Shown piece by piece: positions 52,016-59,474 of a stretch of DNA of 64,000 nucleotides. Both the position numbers and the translations under genes were made by a program. Source of the DNA: Pseudomonadota bacterium (GTDB lineage Bacteria > Chloroflexota > UBA6077 > JAJPHF01); assembly GCA_021325365.1 (NCBI GenBank), contig JAJPHF010000173.1, forward strand, positions 1 through 64,000, given 5' to 3'. The stretch's first letter is position 1, and each line of letters starts with the position of its first letter. The notes beneath the pieces were generated by a model that did no database searches, was not told the origin of the DNA, and saw nothing but the letters and a program-made list of their open reading frames with translations.

Positions 52016-53526
52016 GCCGGCCAGCCGACCTCGTTCGTTTCGCCGCCGGGCGGTTGCCCACGCTCAGCTTGCGCGAGAAGCTGCTGCTCAGTCACCTCGG
52101 GCTCGTCTTGCTCGCGATGGCCCTCGCCGGCCTGTATGTGCTCGACCAGATGGAGCGCTTTTATCTCGTCCAGCTCCACGATGACCTCGTCGTGGAGAGC
52201 ACCCTGCTCTCGGAGCCCGCCGCCGATGCGCTGGTGGCGAACGACTTCCAGCCCTTGCGAGAGATGCTGGCTGCGGTCGACCGCGAGAGCGCCGTGCGCG
52301 TCCGCGTCTTCGACGCCAACGGCCAGCTGGTGGCCGCCACCGAGCCCGAGGAGGAGCGCGTCGGCGAGCCGCTCAGCCCGCCGGGTCTCCAGGCCGCCTT
52401 GCGCGGCGAGCGGACCGTCTCCGTCGTCAACGACGGCACCGGCCCCGAGGTCCTCTACATCGTCGCCCCCGTCATCCACGACGGCCAGGTGCGCGGCGCC
52501 CTGCGCCTGGCCTACGCGCTGGCGGATGTGAGCGGCGAGGTCGCGCACTTGCGCGGCGCCCTCCTGCTCGGCCTGGCAAGCGTGGGCGCCGTCGCCGTGG
52601 CCGTGGCGCTCCTCCTCGCGGGCAGCCTGGCCGCCCCGGCCCGCCGCCTGGCCGGCGCCGCGGGCCAGCTCGCCGCGGGCAATCTCGCCATTCGCTGCGA
52701 CGTGCAGGGCAGCGACGAGGTCGCCGCCGCCGCCCACGCCTTCGACGACATGGCCGCGCGGCTCCAGGCGCTGGAAGGCGCACGCCAGGAGCTGATGAGC
52801 GCGGTCGCTCACGACCTCCATTCCAGCACGATGGCGCTCGGCATGGCCGTGGAAGCCCTCGAGCGCGGCGCCGCCGACGACCCCCCGCTGCGCGCCGAGC
52901 TGTTGCACGGGATCGGCGGCCACACCCATCGTCTGACCCGGCTGGCCGACGACCTCCTCCAGACGGCACAGCTCGAAACCGGCGGACTGCGCCTGGAGCC
53001 CGAGCCGCTGGCGCCCGCCGCCCTGCTCCGCCAGACCGCGGCCGAGTTCGCGGCCGAGGCCGCCGCGCGCCGCGTCGCCCTCGCCGTCGAAGCCGCCGAG
53101 CCGCTCGCCCTCGTCGAGGGCGATCCGGCACGGCTCGGTCAGGCGCTGGCGAATCTCGTCGAGAATGCCCTCCGCCATGCGCCGCCCGGCAGCACCGTCC
53201 ACCTCCAGGCGCAGATGGCGAACGGCGAAGTGGTGCTCGCGGTGGCCGACGAGGGCCCGGGCTTCGTCCCGCCCACCGGCCAGGGCGAACGCTCTCGGCC
53301 CGACGGCCCGGCCGCGGCGCCCGCGCCCCGCCCCCGCCCCGGGCGGCTGGGCCTCGGCCTGACTATCGTCCGCGGCATCGTGGAGGCCCATGGCGGTCGG
53401 CTGGAGATCGCCTCCGCGCCCAACGCCGGCGCGCGCTTCGCGCTCGTCCTGCCGGCGCTGCCCAGCGGCGACGTGGAGTGGCTGCCGCCCGCCGCCCCGC
53501 CGACCACCCTGCTCCGCGAGCCGTAA
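52012..53526 (+). CDS. Sensor histidine kinase
   Basis: 504 residues from GTG 52012, overlapping the regulator stop. Two membrane helices: LLLSHLGLVLLAMALAGLYV (about 25-43) and ALLLGLASVGAVAVAVALLL (about 183-202), with a ~135-residue extracytoplasmic sensor, then HAMP (205-258). H-box His267 in SAVAHDLHSSTMALGMAVEA; ATP-binding N-box NLVENALRHAPPGS, G1 DEGPGF, G2 GLGLTIVRGIVEAHGG. The H-box is AHDLHSS rather than the usual HELRTP, lacking the conserved Pro, so kinase/phosphatase balance may differ. Confidence 0.93.
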   Translation: MSRPADLVRFAAGRLPTLSLREKLLLSHLGLVLLAMALAGLYVLDQMERFYLVQLHDDLVVESTLLSEPAADALVANDFQPLREMLAAVDRESAVRVRVFDANGQLVAATEPEEERVGEPLSPPGLQAALRGERTVSVVNDGTGPEVLYIVAPVIHDGQVRGALRLAYALADVSGEVAHLRGALLLGLASVGAVAVAVALLLAGSLAAPARRLAGAAGQLAAGNLAIRCDVQGSDEVAAAAHAFDDMAARLQALEGARQELMSAVAHDLHSSTMALGMAVEALERGAADDPPLRAELLHGIGGHTHRLTRLADDLLQTAQLETGGLRLEPEPLAPAALLRQTAAEFAAEAAARRVALAVEAAEPLALVEGDPARLGQALANLVENALRHAPPGSTVHLQAQMANGEVVLAVADEGPGFVPPTGQGERSRPDGPAAAPAPRPRPGRLGLGLTIVRGIVEAHGGRLEIASAPNAGARFALVLPALPSGDVEWLPPAAPPTTLLREP

Positions 53527-53570
53527 GTTCGCGTTCCCGAGAATTGCGGGCGCCGGGGCGCCGCGCGCGC

Positions 53571-53576
53571 TATAAT
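53571..53576 (+). promoter_or_regulatory. Perfect -10 element before tatA
   Basis: TATAAT in GC-rich sequence, 77 bp upstream of the TatA start. A TTGCGG at 53544-53549 is a weak, far-spaced -35. Confidence 0.5.
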
Positions 53577-53652
53577 TTCCACTAAACGGGAGAAAGGGCG
53601 CGCGGCGCCCCCAGGCCCGGCGGCGTCCCGGATCGACGAGGAGGTGTCCATC

Positions 53653-53973
53653 ATGTTTGGCAGCGGACTGATCCAGCCCGGCCACCTGCTGATCATCCTA
53701 GTGATCGCGCTAATCGTGTTCGGTCCGGGCAAGCTCCCCGAGCTAGGCAGCTCGCTCGGGAAGGGCATCCGCGAATTCAAGCAGTCCGTCAACGGCGACG
53801 AACCTTCGCCCGCCGGGACGCTACCGCCCGCCGCCGCGACCACGACGGTACCGCCGGCTGCCCCGTCGGCCGCCGCCGCTGCGACGACCGGTGCCGTTTG
53901 CGCCCAGTGCAACAGCCCTGCCGCCGCCGACGCGCGCTTCTGCACGCGCTGCGGTCACCAGCTCGCCGCCTAA
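53653..53973 (+). CDS. tatA: TatA/E-type translocase subunit fused to a zinc ribbon
   Basis: 106 residues from ATG 53653; GGAGG ends 8 nt upstream, and the in-frame GTG at 53644 touches it. Residues 8-45 are a Tat pore component: [39 protein letters not shown], with the conserved FGPGKLP. Then a Pro/Ala/Thr linker and a CxxC zinc ribbon with Cys83, 86, 97 and 100 ([20 protein letters not shown]). Zinc ribbons at the C-terminus of TatA are unusual. TatC is not in the window. Confidence 0.92.
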   Translation: MFGSGLIQPGHLLIILVIALIVFGPGKLPELGSSLGKGIREFKQSVNGDEPSPAGTLPPAAATTTVPPAAPSAAAAATTGAVCAQCNSPAAADARFCTRCGHQLAA

Positions 53974-53994
53974 GCGGCCGGCCCAGGTTCGTGC

Positions 53995-54019
53995 ATAAGA
54001 TTGGCTCCGCCAAACTTAT
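53995..54019 (+). terminator. Stem-loop downstream of tatA
   Basis: ATAAGATTGGC (53995-54005) and GCCAAACTTAT (54009-54019) pair with one mismatch around TCC, 22 nt past the stop. AT-rich ends favour a terminator role. Confidence 0.6.
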
Positions 54020-54039
54020 CCACCATCGCTGGCCACATG

Positions 54040-54055
54040 CCTAGGCGCGCCTAGG
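54040..54055. repeat. 16-bp perfect palindrome
   Basis: CCTAGGCG joined to CGCCTAGG, a perfect palindrome between tatA and the DUF4337 gene, reading the same on both strands. May be a binding site, or chance. Confidence 0.5.
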
Positions 54056-54215
54056 TCTGCGCACCCGGATCCCTCGCCCTGGTGACACTGCTCGCCGGGG
54101 TGAGGTAACCTTTGGCACGATAACCAGCGCCAACCGTTAGCGGCGTCGCCCTCGCGGCGCGTGAGCCCGCGCCCGCCCCGGCCGCACGGCGCCGCTAACC
54201 GCCAGGAGCGAGACG

Positions 54216-54791
54216 GTGGAAGCACGGGAGGTGCTCGAACGCGTCGAGGTAGCCGAGGAGGCCGCCGAGGGACGTGAGCAGTTCGGTCGGCACGCGGCCG
54301 TTCTCGTCTCCATCCTGGCAGCGCTCCTCGCCATCGCCACGCTGGCGGGCAACCGCGCCGCCACCGAAGCCCTCCTCGCCCAGCAGAAGGCCTCGGACGC
54401 CTGGAACGAGTTCCAGGCCAACTCCCTGAAGCGCCACGTCAACGAGGGCGAAGCGGCCATCTTGCGCACGCTCGCGGCCGGCGGGCCGGGCGCCGCGGTC
54501 GCCGAGCAACGCGCCGCCGACCTCGACGACGCCGTCGCCACCAAGTACCGACCCAGCCAGGACAGCCTCCAGCACAAAGCCGAGGACCTGGAGCACGAGC
54601 GCGATCTAGCCGAGAGCCGCCACCGCAATTTCCAGGTAGCGGAGGCGGCGTTTCAGTTGGCCATCGTGCTCGCGTCCATCTCGATCGTCGCCCGCGCCCT
54701 GCCGCTGCTCCTCGGCGGCGTCGGCCTGGGCCTGCTGGGGATTATCCTGCTCCTCAACGCGTTCGCCCTCGCGGTGCCGCTACCCGTCTAG
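54216..54791 (+). CDS. DUF4337 family membrane protein
   Basis: 191 residues; GTG start after CAGGAGCGAGAC. Matches DUF4337: N-terminal helix HAAVLVSILAALLAIATLAG, long charged helical middle (EALLAQQKASDAWNEFQANS), and two C-terminal membrane helices (FQLAIVLASISIVARALPLL, GVGLGLLGIILLLNAFAL). Function unknown in the family. Precedes a DUF421 membrane protein by 48 nt, likely one transcript. Confidence 0.85.
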   Translation: MEAREVLERVEVAEEAAEGREQFGRHAAVLVSILAALLAIATLAGNRAATEALLAQQKASDAWNEFQANSLKRHVNEGEAAILRTLAAGGPGAAVAEQRAADLDDAVATKYRPSQDSLQHKAEDLEHERDLAESRHRNFQVAEAAFQLAIVLASISIVARALPLLLGGVGLGLLGIILLLNAFALAVPLPV

Positions 54792-54839
54792 CCCCAGCGC
54801 CTCGCCTATTTCTATTCCCACCCGGAGGAGGCTGCCCCC

Positions 54840-55433
54840 GTGCTTGACGAGCTCTGGCGCAACCTGCTGACTCTCGGCAACGCCGACACCGTCACCTGGC
54901 TCGAAAAGATCGTTCGACCGCTGATCGTCTACGTCGCCCTGCTCTTTCTCCTCAAGATGTTCGGCAAGCGCGAGCTGGCCCAGCTCAATCCATTCGACCT
55001 CGTCGTACTGTTGATTCTCTCCAATACCGTCCAGAACGCGATTATCGGCAACGATACGTCGCTCGCCGGCGGCCTCGTCGGCGCGTTCGTGCTCCTCCTC
55101 CTCAACTACGTCGTCGTGCGCTACTTCTATCGTCATCCCCGCTTCGAGGAGTTCTTCGAGGGCGAGCCAACGGTGCTGATCGAGAACGGCCACCTGGTAG
55201 CGGCCGCCTGCGACCAGCAAGAGATCACGGAGCCCGAGCTGCTGGCGGCCTTACGGCGCCAGGGCTACGCCGAGATCGACCAGGTGCAGCAGGCGATCCT
55301 CGAGACGAGCGGCGCCATCAGCGTGATCCCCAAGCAGCCGACGACCGAGATGAAGGTCGACCAGATCCTAGAGCGCCTCCAGCGCATCGAGCAGGCGCTC
55401 GCCGCCGCGCCTCCCCACCCGCGCGGCGCGTAG
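54840..55433 (+). CDS. DUF421/YetF-like membrane protein
   Basis: 197 residues, GTG 8 nt after GGAGGAGG. Three N-terminal membrane helices (VYVALLFLLKMF, VVLLILSNTVQNAIIGN, LVGAFVLLLLNYVVVRYF) then the DUF421 soluble domain: FFEGEPTVLIENGHLVAAAC, ELLAALRRQGYAEIDQVQQA. Members of this family are envelope proteins of unclear function. Ends with a helical tail LERLQRIEQALAAAP. Confidence 0.9.
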   Translation: MLDELWRNLLTLGNADTVTWLEKIVRPLIVYVALLFLLKMFGKRELAQLNPFDLVVLLILSNTVQNAIIGNDTSLAGGLVGAFVLLLLNYVVVRYFYRHPRFEEFFEGEPTVLIENGHLVAAACDQQEITEPELLAALRRQGYAEIDQVQQAILETSGAISVIPKQPTTEMKVDQILERLQRIEQALAAAPPHPRGA

Positions 55434-55465
55434 CGCGGCCTGCGCCTGCGCCCGGCCGCCTCCGC

Positions 55466-56251
55466 CTACGTGGCGTCCAGCGCCTCCGCCAGCTGGTTCA
55501 TCGGCCGGACCTCGCCCGTCGTCAGGTTGACCTCCCACTCGGCCCGCAGCCCCTGCCGGTTCTCACGCAGCACGAACGTGACCTCGTACACCTCCGTGCT
55601 GCCCTTCAGGCTCGCCTGCCAGCCTTCGACCTCGATGGTGCTGCCCGCCGCCTGCGCGCGCGCCACCGCCGCGTCGATCCGCTCGCTCAGCCGCGCCGCG
55701 CCGGGGCTCTTGCGCGAGTCCTGCGCCAGCTTGATGGCCCCCGCGTAGTCCGCGCTGCCCGTGGCCTGCACGGCGCTGCCGAGCGACGGCGAGCTAGCCA
55801 GCACGTTCGGCGTCGGCGTCAGGGCGATTTGCAGCCGCGCCGAGGGCGGCAGCACCGCCGCCGTCGGCCCGCCAACCGGGCCGGTCGACGCCTCCCCCGC
55901 GCCCGCCAACGCCCCGATCTCGTCGGGAGGCGTCACCGCCTCGAGCGCAACTGCCGTCGGCGTGGGCGGGGACGGGAGCGGCGTGACCGCGCTCGGGACC
56001 GGCGCCGGCTCGGCCGGCGCGCTCGTCGCCTCGGCCAGGGGCGCCTCGCCCGGGGCGGGCGGCTCGGCGGCAGCGGTCGGCTCGGCGACCACGGCCGTGG
56101 ACGGCGCGGCCGCGGTCGGCGGCGCCACCGACAGCGTGGCAGGAGCGGTTGGCGCCACGGCCGCCGCCGGCGGAGTGGGCGGCGGCCCCGGCTGCGGCGC
56201 GCTACAGGCTGCCAGGGCCAGCAGCGCAAGGCTGAGAGCGCGACGGACCAT
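55466..56251 (-). CDS. Pro/Thr/Ala-rich lipoprotein
   Basis: 261 residues from ATG 56251; CCGGAGGG upstream. Lipobox LLALAACSA. A ~150-residue low-complexity linker of Ala/Pro/Thr follows, then a C-terminal domain of about 90 residues (DYAGAIKLAQDSRKSPGAAR, EVYEVTFVLRENRQGLRAEW, EVNLTTGEVRPMNQLAEAL) that may bind a peptide or hold a protein partner. No family was recognised. Confidence 0.75.
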   Translation of the reverse strand: MVRRALSLALLALAACSAPQPGPPPTPPAAAVAPTAPATLSVAPPTAAAPSTAVVAEPTAAAEPPAPGEAPLAEATSAPAEPAPVPSAVTPLPSPPTPTAVALEAVTPPDEIGALAGAGEASTGPVGGPTAAVLPPSARLQIALTPTPNVLASSPSLGSAVQATGSADYAGAIKLAQDSRKSPGAARLSERIDAAVARAQAAGSTIEVEGWQASLKGSTEVYEVTFVLRENRQGLRAEWEVNLTTGEVRPMNQLAEALDAT

Positions 56252-56532
56252 TGGAACCCTCCGGGGAATGCCTGAGTGTGGGACTGGTTGCCGCGGTGTA
56301 GCGCCTGCTGGCCACCGCCGGGCGCGGAGCGCCGAGCCGGCGCGCCGCTCGACGAGTTTAACCGACCGCGCCGCCACGCAGCTGAACGCCGGCTGAGTAG
56401 TCGCTGAGCATTGGGCGAAAAACGCCGCGGCCCGAGCGCCCCCGATTCGGCAGCCTTGCGTCTGCGGCCCGCGGTGCGGAGCGCGCGCCCGCGCCCAGCC
56501 ACCGCCACGTCCGGCCCGAAAGCGCCAGCTCG

Positions 56533-57048
56533 TCAGGCTCCGAGATCGAACGGCGTGCCGTTCACCGTCACCTCGGTGCGGACCGGCGTGGGGCGGCGAA
56601 GCGCCTGTATCGCGTAGCAGCCATTCTCGGCCGCGCGCAGTACCGCGGCGACCTTGCGGGGATCGTCCCGCGACTCAATCTCCAGCTTGCTCGTGATCTC
56701 CGGCACCGCCGCCTGGATCGTCCCGGCCAGCACCGAGCCCTCGCGCTCGAACCGCCCGCCCACGCTCACCCGCGCCTGGTCAATCTGCACCTTCGCCATG
56801 TGCGCGTACCGCGCCACCTGGGTAAGGTGTCAGAACGCCACACCGAGCAGAAAATAGCCGAGCGGGTTGGGGGCGCTATTGTCGCCGCCTGCGTTCTCGC
56901 CCTCGTCGCAGTACACGGTGAACCCGCGGACGTGCCCCTCCTTGCGCATCCGCTCCAGCTTGCGCGCATCTGCCTCCACCGTGAACTCGTGGCGCCCCGC
57001 GCTCGCCGCTGCGCCGCGTGCGGTCCCCCTCGCGGCTTGCTCCGTCAT
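56533..57048 (-). CDS. OsmC-family protein, probable selenoprotein with in-frame UGA
   Basis: 171 codons from ATG 57048 (GGAGGAGAGCC upstream) with a UGA at 56830-56832, codon 73. Reading UGA as one residue gives GYFLLGVAFUHLTQVARYAH, the OsmC helix in which the peroxidatic Cys sits; the second conserved Cys is Cys144 in ENGCYAIQALRRP. The frame on each side encodes OsmC segments: GFTVYCDEGENAGGDNSAP before it, and IESRDDPRKVAAVLRAAENG and TEVTVNGTPFDL after it. A hairpin with G at the first apical-loop position lies downstream. OsmC-like proteins are known selenoproteins in metagenomes. A nonsense mutation or pseudogene is the alternative. Product: thiol/selenol peroxide reductase-like. Confidence 0.8.
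56800..56829 (-). promoter_or_regulatory. Candidate bacterial SECIS hairpin downstream of UGA
   Basis: On the coding strand, the UGA is followed by a small hairpin CACCT-TACCC-AGGTG (56815-56829) and a second stem GCGCG-GTA-CGCGC (56802-56814, pairing core) whose apical loop begins with G, 21 nt after the UGA. This fits the 16-37 nt and apical-G criteria used for bacterial SECIS elements. The alternatives are local GC-rich folding by chance. Confidence 0.6.
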
Positions 57049-57187
57049 GGCTCTCCTCCAGCGCTCGACGATCCGCCCACCGTTCCGCGTCCTCGCCAAC
57101 GGGCCGCGCGGCCCTCGCCCGCCGCTATGCCGTCGTCGTGGCATAGTACGGCCCCGCGGCGGCGCCGAGCAACCGTAGGCGCTCGGC

Positions 57188-57193
57188 TATAAT
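57188..57193 (+). promoter_or_regulatory. -10 element of the M20 gene
   Basis: TATAAT, 45 bp upstream of the ATG at 57238, in a region that diverges from the OsmC gene. No clear -35. Confidence 0.5.
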
Positions 57194-57237
57194 GGGCCGC
57201 TGGCCAGCCGCCCCCAGCTCGGAGCGGAGGTACCCGC

Positions 57238-58569
57238 ATGGACGATCTCAAGGCGCGCGTCGGCGCCGTCGTGGACGGCTGCCGCGAGGCGCTCTACGCC
57301 TTCGCCGACGCTGTGGCCGCCCGGCCCGAGCTAGGCTTCCACGAGGTCGAAACGGCGCGGCGCTTCAGCGCCGCCCTCACGGACCTGGGCATCCCGCACC
57401 AGACGGGGTTGGCGCTGACCGGCGTGCGAGCCGTCCTCGAGGGCGGTGCGCCCGGCCCCACTGTGGCAGTGCTCGGCGAGCTAGACGCGCTGCCGGTGCC
57501 CGGCCACCCGCGTGCCGATCCGGCGACCGGGGCGGCGCACGCCTGCGGGCACAACGCCCAGCTCGCGATGGTGCTCGGCGTCGCCCACGCGCTGGTCGAG
57601 AGCGACGTACTGCCCCGCCTGGCCGGGCGCGTCGTGCTGATGGCCGTGCCCGCCGAGGAGTACGTCGAGCTAGAGCGGCGCCTGGAGCTACGCCGCCAGG
57701 GCCGCCTGGAGTTCCTGAGCGGCAAGGCCGAGCTGTTCCGCCTCGGCGCCTTCGACGACGTGGACATGGCGCTGATGGTCCACACCATCAGCGGGCGGCA
57801 GTACGGTGCCTTCGCCATCGGCAGCAGCAATAACGGCGTCGCCGCCAAGCTCGTGCGGTTCGTGGGCCGCGCCAGCCACGCCGGCTCCTCGCCCGACCAG
57901 GGCATCAATGCCCTGAACGCCGCCCACGTCGCCCTCGCCGCCATTCACGCCCAGCGCGAGACGTACCGCGACGTCGATCACGTCCGCGTCCACCCTATCA
58001 TCACCCGCGGTGGCGACGTGGTGAACGCCGTGCCCGCGGACGTGCGCCTGGAGATGTTCGTGCGCGGCGCCTCGCTCGAGGCAATCGCCGACGCCAGCGC
58101 CAAGGTCGACCGGGCGCTGCGCGCCGGCGCGCTGGCTATCGGCGCTCGCGTCGAAGCGACGACGCTGCCCGGTTACCTGCCGATGCGCCATGATCCGACG
58201 CTGCTGCGCCTGTTCAAAGCGAATGCCGAGCGCCTGGTCGGTCCCGACCAGGTGACCGACGCCGGCCACCGCGGCGGATCCACCGACATGGGCGACCTCA
58301 GCCAGGTCATGCCCACCGTCCACCCCTATGCCGGCGGCGTCATCGGGCAGGGCCACGGCGCCGACTACGAGATCGTCGACCCCGAGCGCGCCATCGCCAA
58401 TCCCGCCCGCGCGCTCGCCATGACCGTCGTCGACCTCCTGGCCGACGACGGCGCCAACGCGCGCCAGGTGCTCGCCACTGCCCGTCCGCCCCTCAGCCGC
58501 GACGCCTACCTCGCCTTCATCCGTGGCCTCATGCGCACCTGGGAGTACGCGGAAGAAGCCGCATCCTAG
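57238..58569 (+). CDS. M20-family amidohydrolase/peptidase
   Basis: 443 residues; GGAGGTACCC before the ATG. M20D-type zinc peptidase: LGELDALPVPGHPRADPATG, the HACGHNAQLAMVLGVAHAL metal motif, PAEEY with the catalytic Glu, the dimerisation lid ASHAGSSPDQGINALNAAHV, and GGSTDMGDLSQVMPTVHPYA near the C-terminus. Likely cleaves an N-acyl amino acid or aminobenzoyl-glutamate-like amide. No signal peptide. Adjacent transport genes are absent. Confidence 0.92.
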   Translation: MDDLKARVGAVVDGCREALYAFADAVAARPELGFHEVETARRFSAALTDLGIPHQTGLALTGVRAVLEGGAPGPTVAVLGELDALPVPGHPRADPATGAAHACGHNAQLAMVLGVAHALVESDVLPRLAGRVVLMAVPAEEYVELERRLELRRQGRLEFLSGKAELFRLGAFDDVDMALMVHTISGRQYGAFAIGSSNNGVAAKLVRFVGRASHAGSSPDQGINALNAAHVALAAIHAQRETYRDVDHVRVHPIITRGGDVVNAVPADVRLEMFVRGASLEAIADASAKVDRALRAGALAIGARVEATTLPGYLPMRHDPTLLRLFKANAERLVGPDQVTDAGHRGGSTDMGDLSQVMPTVHPYAGGVIGQGHGADYEIVDPERAIANPARALAMTVVDLLADDGANARQVLATARPPLSRDAYLAFIRGLMRTWEYAEEAAS

Positions 58570-58631
58570 CCGGTACAGTGATCTTCGCGCCCATCGCGTC
58601 ATACCGAAGCTGGGGGTGGCATTTTCTTACG

Positions 58632-58664
58632 CCCTCTCCCTCTGGGAGAGGGTCGGGGTGAGGG
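58632..58664. repeat. REP-like hairpin (CCCTCTCCC/GGGAGAGGG)
   Basis: CCCTCTCCC (58632-58640) and complement (58644-58652) with a TCT loop, followed by TCGGGGTGAGGG. This form of GC-rich hairpin repeat occurs widely in bacterial intergenic regions. Directly after the M20 gene. Confidence 0.6.
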
Positions 58665-58716
58665 CCCGCCTCCGTCGGCGAACCCCAGGCCCGGATCGGA
58701 TATGACCAGCCAAAAG

Positions 58717-58819
58717 GTAGGGCCGGGGCTCGTCCCCCGCCGCCCGGTCGCCGCACCTAGCTGCCACCACGCCCTGCCCGATGTCGTAGGGCAGGGGCTC
58801 GTCCCCTGCCGCCCGGTCG
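58717..58819. repeat. Two 34-bp direct repeats with a GGGGCTCGTCCCC core
   Basis: Copies at 58717-58750 and 58786-58819 begin GTAGGGC and end GCCCGGTCG; the core of the second can fold as GGCAGGGG...CCCCTGCC. A weaker relative lies at 24605-24656. Suggests a dispersed short repeat family. Confidence 0.7.
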
Positions 58820-59110
58820 CGGCCGTGGTTCGAGCCTCATGACCATCGCTCTTGGCAAGCTGGGCAGCCAGCGGTTCGCAGGCGCGGGTCTCCTACCCGC
58901 CAGCGGCGCGCAGGCCGCAGCCCCCGGGTAGGCCGCCCGCTCAGCCCGACCGCAAACTGCGTTAGGCGCCTCGGCGCTTGTCCGCCCCTGTAACCAGTGC
59001 TAGTATTTCGTAAGTAGCGCGCCGGCCAGCCCGGCCGCTCTCGCCCTGGCGGTGACGCTTGGGCCGGCGGCCTGGGCTACCGCAAGCCCGGCAGCACAGG
59101 AGGGGATAAG

Positions 59111-59326
59111 ATGGCGCAGCCCGAAGGCCCGCGCATTCAGGTCCGGAACAACGGCCCATACCTCGTCACCGGCGTGAAAGTCTACGACCAGTACGGCAAC
59201 CTCGTGGAGACACCCGAGAGCTTCGCGATGTGCCGCTGCGGCCAGTCGTCCAAGAAGCCCTTCTGCGACGGCACCCACCGCGCCTGCGGCTTCGCCCACG
59301 AGATGCCCGCGCCCGCCGCGTCTTAG
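59111..59326 (+). CDS. CDGSH iron-sulphur domain protein
   Basis: 71 residues; AGGAGGGGATAAG before the ATG. The CDGSH signature C-x-C-x2-(S/T)-x3-P-x-C-D-G-(S/A/T)-H is seen as CRCGQSSKKPFCDGTH, with the C-C-C-H ligand set of a [2Fe-2S] cluster. N-terminal strand region IQVRNNGPYLVTGVKVYDQY. Such small proteins take part in redox or Fe-S handling. Followed by a 20-bp hairpin terminator. Confidence 0.95.
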   Translation: MAQPEGPRIQVRNNGPYLVTGVKVYDQYGNLVETPESFAMCRCGQSSKKPFCDGTHRACGFAHEMPAPAAS

Positions 59327-59376
59327 CGCTCGCTGACTCCGCACCGCACGCGAGCCGGCAGTGCTCGCTATCGGCG

Positions 59377-59430
59377 CAAGGCGCGAACAGGGGAGCGAGT
59401 CAAGCGCCTTGCTCCCCTGTTCGCGCCTTG
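59377..59430. terminator. Bidirectional hairpin terminator
   Basis: A 20-bp perfect inverted repeat, CAAGGCGCGAACAGGGGAGC (59377-59396) and its complement (59411-59430), with a 14-nt loop, between the convergent CDGSH and enoyl-CoA hydratase genes. Confidence 0.8.
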
Positions 59431-59474
59431 AGCTTGCTGACGCGCTCTTCGTCCCGCCGCGCGCCGGCGCCGCG

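Larger units (their letters stand above)
58570..59110. other. Intergenic repeat-rich region
   Basis: 540 bp without a supported gene. It contains a hairpin repeat at 58632-58664, two 34-bp direct repeats at 58717-58750 and 58786-58819, and a third repeat piece at 58909-58924. A TAAGTA patch near 59010 may belong to the CDGSH gene promoter. Confidence 0.5.

Noticed and set aside
56830..56832. Simple pseudogene explanation for the OsmC UGA
   Set aside because: Kept as the alternative but not preferred: both halves stay in one frame, the stop is UGA, it falls at the reactive-Cys site, and a suitable hairpin follows.
58870..58905. tRNA-like GGTTCGCA sequence in the repeat region
   Set aside because: No acceptor, D or anticodon stems could be formed around it.
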